A DNA stretch of 64,000 bases, taken from positions 12,040 to 76,039 of the forward strand of contig CALNZC010000073.1 in NCBI GenBank assembly GCA_942490895.1. The letters run 5' to 3'. Both the position numbers and the translations under genes were made by a program. Of the stretch, positions 59,513 through 64,000 are shown one piece after another (positions within the stretch are counted from its first letter, which is position 1; every line of letters begins with the position of its first letter). The DNA comes from JAGNXB01 sp942490895. GTDB lineage: Bacteria; Bacteroidota; Bacteroidia; Chitinophagales; Saprospiraceae. The notes below the pieces were generated by a model. The model was not told the DNA's origin. It ran no database searches and saw only the letters and a list, made by a program, of their open reading frames with translations.

Positions 59513-62302
59513 TCAATGGGCTTCCAGCCATGTCTTTCCAGTTCCCATCCCGACCAGAATAGGCACCTTCAGATCGGGGATCGCATTCTTCATCAGATCC
59601 TCAATGATCGGACTGACTTTTTCCAATTCGGATTGATGAACATCGAACACCAGTTCATCATGGACCTGGAGGATCATTTTCGTTTTAAAATTGCCTGCTT
59701 CCAGCGCTTCCTGGATGCGGATCATGGCCACCTTGATCATATCCGCAGCGGTACCTTGAATGGGTGTGTTCACCGCCATGCGTTCGGCATTACTGCGTTC
59801 AAGGCCGCTCTTGGAATTGATGTCCCGTAGAAAACGTCGGCGACCCAGAAGAGTCTCAACGTAGCCATGCTCCCGGGCAAATTCCACTGTAGAATCCATA
59901 TAGTGTTTCAGTCCCTGGTATTGGGCAAAATAGGCTTCGATCAATTCACCAGCCTCTTTCCTTGGAATATTCAACTGGCGGCTCAGATTCGTAGCACCGG
60001 CACCATAGATAATGGAGAAGTTGACGGTTTTGGCATTGCGTCGCTGATCACTACTGACGTCTTCCAGAGGGACTCCATAGACACGTGCTGCGGTAGCTGC
60101 ATGAATGTCATGTCCGGCCTGGAAAGCCTCCAGCATCGCCTGGTCGTCGCTGATATGTGCGATCAGACGCAATTCGATCTGGCTGTAGTCGGCCGCCAGA
60201 AGGATATGGTTCTCATCGCGGGGGATGAAAGCCTCCCGAACCTTGCGTCCTTCCTCCGTCCGAATGGGGATGTTCTGTAGATTGGGATTGTTCGAGCTGA
60301 GTCGGCCTGTTGCCGCGATGGTCTGGTTGAAGGAACTGTGGATGCGGCCGGTTCGCGGATTGACCATCTTCGGCAGCGCATCCACGTAAGTGGATTTGAG
60401 TTTGGACAGACCACGGTATCGGAGAATCTGATCGACGATCGGATTCTCAGGAGCCAATTCTGTGAGTTTTTCTTCGTCTGTGCTGTATTGACCCGACTTG
60501 GTCTTCTTCCATCGATAGGGGATCTGCATGCGATCAAAGAGGATCTCGCCTACCTGTTTGGGAGAGGATAGATTGAAGGGGGAACCGGCAACCTTATAGA
60601 CATCCCGTTCGGTTTGGCGAATCTCTTCTTCCAGCTGTTTCGAGTAGGTTTCCAGGAAGGGGCTATCCAATCGGATCCCGTTGAATTCCATCTCGGTCAA
60701 CACCCGGATCAGCGGCCCCTCCATGGTATTGTAGAGGTTTTCTAATTGTTCTTCTTTGATCCTCGGCCAGAGATAGTGGTACAGCTGGAGGGTGATATCA
60801 GCATCTTCGGAAGCGTATTCAGCCACCTTTTCTACATCGATATCCCGCATGCTGAGTTGACGAACACCCTTTTTCCCGATCAGGCTGGTGATGGACACCG
60901 GTTGGTATTTCAGATAGGTTTCCGCCATGTAGTCCATACCGTGACGCAAGTCGGGCTCAAGCAGATAGTGGGCCACCATAGTGTCCAAATATTCTCCTTT
61001 CAGTTCAATGCCATACCACTTGAGGATCTCAGCGTCGTACTTGATATTCTGGCCGATCTTGGGTGTCTTGGGATCTTCGAAGACCTCCTTGAATTCGGCG
61101 ACTATCGCCTTCGCTTCCTCCTGATCGGCGGGTAAAGGGACATACCAACCTTCATGGGGTCTCAGGGCAAAGGAGATACCGACGATCTCGGCGATCATGG
61201 CGTCGACGCCTGTCGTTTCTGTATCAAAACAGATGGGACTGGCAGCTTTCAGTTGCTTGATCAGGTCCTTTCGTTTGGCAGGAGTGTCGACCAGGTGGTA
61301 GGTATGTTCGACGGAATGAATATTCTCGGTGGCCACCGAATGCGCGGCCGGACTGACGCTCTCACGGGGACGACTGACAGTTGCCGGGCCGCCGAAGAGA
61401 TCACCCTGACTGCCAACTGGTGCATCCTCCTCTCCGAGGATCTTTTTCGCCAGAGCACGAAATTCCAGTTCCCGGAAGAGCTCCGACATCTTTTCCTTAT
61501 CCGGTGGATCCAGATGGAAATCACCTTCGTGGAATTGAATGGGTGCCTGGATGTCGATGCGGGCCAGAGTCTTGGACAGGAGGGCTTGCTCCCGAAATTC
61601 TACCAGTCGTTCGCTGTTTTTACCCTTGACCTGATCGGCATTGTCCAGGAGATTTTCCATGGAATCGAATTCTGCCAGGAGTTTGGCGGCGGTCTTCGGA
61701 CCGATACCGGGCACTCCAGGAATATTATCCACTGCGTCTCCCTGAAGGCCGAGCATGTCGACTACCTGGTCCACCCGTTCGATGCCCCAAAGTTCACACA
61801 CTTCTTTATTTCCGAGGATCTCCACACCGTTCCCTTGCCGGGAGGGTTTGTACATGAAGACCTTGTCGGACACCAGCTGGCCATAATCTTTATCCGGGGT
61901 GACCATATAGACGGTGAATCCTTCTTTCTCTGCCTGTTTGGCCAGGGTGCCGATGACGTCATCGGCTTCATACCCTTCGAGTTCGACGACCGGGATATGC
62001 CAGGCACGGATAATGTCCCGGATCCAGGGCAGGGCAAAACTGATGTCTTCGGGTTGTTCTTCACGTTGGGCCTTATACTCCGGATACATCACATGGCGGA
62101 AGGTAGGCCCGGGCAGGTCGAAGGAGACGGCCAGGTGGGTGGGCTTCTCTTTTTGCATGAGTTCCACGAGGGTATTGACAAAGCCGGTGATGGCAGAGGT
62201 GTTCCAGCCTTTGGAGTTGATCAATGGACGGGCGATGAATGAAAAATGGGCGCGATAGGCCAGGGCGTGACCGTCCAGGAGGAATAGTTTCTTTTCAGCC
62301 AT
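59513..62302 (-). CDS. polA: DNA polymerase I
   Basis: A 929-residue three-domain enzyme. The 5'-3' exonuclease/flap domain (1-~300) shows LLDGHALAYRAHFS, YEADDVIGTLA and GVPGIGPKTAAKLL. The 3'-5' proofreading domain (about 330-520) keeps CFDTETTGVDAM (DxE motif) and YASEDADIT, so it appears active. The polymerase domain shows DYSQIELRLIAHISDD (motif A), RRNAKTVNFSIIYGAGATNL (motif B) and LQVHDELVFDVH (motif C). First gene of a reverse-strand operon with the AsmA-GT51 fusion, an exported protein and pepP. Confidence 0.97.
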   Translation of the reverse strand: MAEKKLFLLDGHALAYRAHFSFIARPLINSKGWNTSAITGFVNTLVELMQKEKPTHLAVSFDLPGPTFRHVMYPEYKAQREEQPEDISFALPWIRDIIRAWHIPVVELEGYEADDVIGTLAKQAEKEGFTVYMVTPDKDYGQLVSDKVFMYKPSRQGNGVEILGNKEVCELWGIERVDQVVDMLGLQGDAVDNIPGVPGIGPKTAAKLLAEFDSMENLLDNADQVKGKNSERLVEFREQALLSKTLARIDIQAPIQFHEGDFHLDPPDKEKMSELFRELEFRALAKKILGEEDAPVGSQGDLFGGPATVSRPRESVSPAAHSVATENIHSVEHTYHLVDTPAKRKDLIKQLKAASPICFDTETTGVDAMIAEIVGISFALRPHEGWYVPLPADQEEAKAIVAEFKEVFEDPKTPKIGQNIKYDAEILKWYGIELKGEYLDTMVAHYLLEPDLRHGMDYMAETYLKYQPVSITSLIGKKGVRQLSMRDIDVEKVAEYASEDADITLQLYHYLWPRIKEEQLENLYNTMEGPLIRVLTEMEFNGIRLDSPFLETYSKQLEEEIRQTERDVYKVAGSPFNLSSPKQVGEILFDRMQIPYRWKKTKSGQYSTDEEKLTELAPENPIVDQILRYRGLSKLKSTYVDALPKMVNPRTGRIHSSFNQTIAATGRLSSNNPNLQNIPIRTEEGRKVREAFIPRDENHILLAADYSQIELRLIAHISDDQAMLEAFQAGHDIHAATAARVYGVPLEDVSSDQRRNAKTVNFSIIYGAGATNLSRQLNIPRKEAGELIEAYFAQYQGLKHYMDSTVEFAREHGYVETLLGRRRFLRDINSKSGLERSNAERMAVNTPIQGTAADMIKVAMIRIQEALEAGNFKTKMILQVHDELVFDVHQSELEKVSPIIEDLMKNAIPDLKVPILVGMGTGKTWLEAH

Positions 62303-62404
62303 GGAGTTGGGGGTGATTGGTCTGCAAGATAATTGAATTCTATAGGCAAGGGTGTCCGGATTTCCGACCTGAATGTATCTTTAGCCTATATAAACCACCT
62401 CCGT

Positions 62405-63268
62405 ATGAAATGGCAAGGCAGAGAATCCAGTCAGAATGTCGATGACCGACGCAAGGGCACGACGGCAAAGAAGGTGGGGGCAGGCCTGGGGATCGGGTCC
62501 ATCCTGATCGTGATCATAGGTCTGCTTCTGGGTCAGGATCCGGCGCAGTTACTCTCTCAATTCCAGGGTTCTGGCAGTCCTGCTGCGGAAGCCAGCGGTG
62601 TCCAGCAGGCAGGTACAGCAGATGACGAAATGGCCGCATTTGTCGGGGTGGTGCTCAAGGATACAGAGGATGTATGGGATAAATTATTCCCGGAGCAACT
62701 AGGCAGGAGTTACCCTCATCCGACGTTGGTTCTCTATACGGATCAGGACCGATCAGCGTGTGGATATGCCAGTTCGGCAACGGGCCCATTCTACTGCCCT
62801 GCCGATCAGAAGGTCTATATCGACCTTGGATTTTACCAGGAGCTGAAGACCCGTTTTGGTGCCACTGGCGACTTTGCTATGGCTTATGTGGTAGCACATG
62901 AGGTGGCGCACCATGTTCAGAACTTGTTGGGGATCACGAGTCAGGTCAGTCAACAACAGGCTCGGATGTCCAAGGCTGCGGGCAATGACCTTTCTGTGCG
63001 CCTGGAGTTGCAGGCCGACTTCCTGGCGGGTGTCTGGATCCATCATGCGCAGAAGATGAAAAACTTTCTGGAGGAAGGGGATCTGGAAGAAGCACTCAGT
63101 GCGGCCCAGGCGATCGGCGATGATCGCATTCAGATGCGCAGTCGCGGATATGTGGTCCCGGAGTCGTTCACCCACGGCAGTTCCGAGCAACGGATGCGCT
63201 GGTTGACCCACGGCATGAAGACGGGCGATATGCGCCAGGGGGATACGTTTGCGGCGCGGCAGTTGTAG
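62405..63268 (+). CDS. Neutral zinc metallopeptidase (YpfJ family)
   Basis: A 287-residue membrane-anchored protein of the YpfJ/neutral zinc metallopeptidase family. The start MKWQGRESSQNVDDRRKG is the typical N-terminus and decides 62405 over 62333. A single membrane helix follows (GLGIGSILIVIIGLLLG). The zinc motif is VVAHEVAHHVQNLLG, and the family segments CGYASSATGPFYCPADQKVY and LELQADFLAGVWIHHAQ are intact. Active site probably faces the periplasm; substrates are unknown. Divergent from polA. Confidence 0.92.
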   Translation: MKWQGRESSQNVDDRRKGTTAKKVGAGLGIGSILIVIIGLLLGQDPAQLLSQFQGSGSPAAEASGVQQAGTADDEMAAFVGVVLKDTEDVWDKLFPEQLGRSYPHPTLVLYTDQDRSACGYASSATGPFYCPADQKVYIDLGFYQELKTRFGATGDFAMAYVVAHEVAHHVQNLLGITSQVSQQQARMSKAAGNDLSVRLELQADFLAGVWIHHAQKMKNFLEEGDLEEALSAAQAIGDDRIQMRSRGYVVPESFTHGSSEQRMRWLTHGMKTGDMRQGDTFAARQL

Positions 63269-64000
63269 GTAGTTTTGTTCGGAGGCCAGGAAATAGACCT
63301 GGCAAACAGGAACAGGGCCGAGGGCCGGTCTTAGGCGTTGGGTCTTGGGCGTTAGCATTTCCCAAGAGGTCTCAAGCGGGGTTATTTCGTTAAGGCGTTA
63401 TTGCGTTATTTCGAGGGAGGAACTTGGAAAAAAGGAACCCTGCCTTCGGTAGGCGGGCAGTCAGTCTTTTGAAACCGACTGAACACATTAGGCCAACCAG
63501 GAACCCAGGAACGAAGGAATCAGAAATACTCTGCCTCCCCCGGTTTGTCGCACTTGGGGGTATCCTCCATGAGATAATTGCGTCGCCAAACCCGGACCCC
63601 GAGTACTCGGGGCGGTCCGGATCCAGACATCCTGACTCCTAGTACTCAATGTCAGGATCGTCTGGGCCACCCCCTCATGAACGCCTTTGTCTCCGAGTTT
63701 GGAAGTATTATGGGAGGGGGACATGGATGCTTTCCACGTTAAACCTTGAACAGGTGCTCGTCAGAGCACCGATTGAACCAGCCAGTAGGCGGGCAGGCTT
63801 TGAACAGCCAGACGTTTAAAACCGACAGCCAATCCTGAAACTAACCAGGAACCTTGGAACATCCCCCGGGTCTAGTATTATGTATTTCTCCCTAGCCTCA
63901 ATGCATCAACCAGGCGGTGAGACACCGCCCCTGCTCTCAATTCTATGAAAAGTGATCCCTGGAACCACTCGTCTAGCGCTGCCGGTGAGACACCGGCACC
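63269..64000. other. Repeat-rich intergenic region at the window end
   Basis: No gene is supported. It contains GGCGTTGGGTCTTGGGCGTT-like simple text, GCGTTATT repeats (63387-63412), a palindrome CCCCGAGTACTCGGGG (63597-63612) within larger arms CCGGACC/GGTCCGG, a nested hairpin 63623-63665 (arms CCAGAC/GTCTGG) and a final AGA-loop hairpin pair running to the edge. Confidence 0.55.
63913..64000 (+). repeat. Paired AGA-loop hairpin element (subtype A, copy 3), cut by the window end
   Basis: The left hairpin 63913-63929 has arms GGCGGTG/CACCGCC and loop AGA. A 51-nt spacer ending GCGCT follows, then the right hairpin 63981-63997 with arms GCCGGTG/CACCGGC and the start of ACC. Confidence 0.85.

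Noticed and set aside
61154..62242. 362-residue plus-strand frame
   Set aside because: It lies entirely opposite polA, whose domains and motifs are intact on the minus strand.
63424..63724. Frames on both strands near the window end
   Set aside because: They consist of repeat text and palindromes; no domain or start signal supports them.

Overview
The window reads as a chromosomal segment of a Bacteroidota bacterium, most likely of the Saprospiraceae/Saprospiria type. The reasons are type IX secretion C-terminal sorting domains (40489-41964, 53261-54880), a lamin-tail/FlgD-like secreted protein, a DUF5916 outer-membrane protein, kynurenine 3-monooxygenase, and promoters of the Bacteroidota TTG-N19-TAnnTTTG kind (34617-34647). 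The taxon is inferred, not proven. No rRNA, tRNA, CRISPR array, integrase or transposase gene is visible.

Layout. 0-12 kb: SET protein and EamA transporter, a coiled-coil protein, aspartate-semialdehyde dehydrogenase, then a forward run of a lamin-tail secreted protein, a degenerate endonuclease/exonuclease/phosphatase-like membrane protein and a diacylglycerol/undecaprenol kinase, followed by a TonB-domain lipoprotein, TadA and Pcm. 12-25 kb: a gene-poor zone with five long non-coding stretches, rich in hairpin repeats. It holds an alpha-D-phosphohexomutase, an orphan ligase-associated DEXH helicase, a YwaF-type membrane protein, a lipoprotein and FadD. It also has an AT-rich island with a run of 52 G, and a YCII-family gene broken by a frameshift. 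25-37 kb: a BNR-repeat protein with a MoaD/ThiS protein, kynurenine monooxygenase, a Skp/OmpH-like chaperone, a DUF5916 protein, DnaX, MnmG and an M1 aminopeptidase. 37-47 kb: an acetyltransferase separated from its terminator by a 199-bp repeat insertion, an NADP-type isocitrate dehydrogenase, adenosine deaminase, a secreted T9SS protein, a LysR regulator divergent from a second (Thermus-type) isocitrate dehydrogenase, a PaaH/PaaI pair and RNase HII. 47-64 kb: a SulP-carbonic anhydrase-SulP cluster, a LolD/FtsX-type ABC exporter with a His-rich loop, a secreted beta-helix protein, then a long reverse-strand operon (DNA polymerase I, AsmA-GT51 fusion, exported protein, Xaa-Pro aminopeptidase), a zinc metallopeptidase and a repeat-rich end.

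How the genes work together. Most are housekeeping genes (dnaX, polA, rnhB, tadA, mnmG, pcm, asd, icd). Local functional units are the bicarbonate/CO2 cluster, the PaaH-PaaI acyl-CoA pair, the LysR-IDH-small protein cluster, and the polA operon that includes a cell-wall glycosyltransferase.

The most unusual signals are non-coding. First, a family of paired hairpins has an invariant AGA loop and compensatory stem changes (at least 12 hairpins). Second, a 199-bp repeat is flanked by an exact 18-bp duplication. Third, a 134-bp element has 12-bp terminal inverted repeats. Fourth, dnaX carries an A10 slippage-like tract with stops just downstream in both shifted frames. Fifth, several -7 boxes lie only 4-7 nt from start codons, which suggests leaderless transcripts. 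The 52-G run may be real or an assembly artefact.
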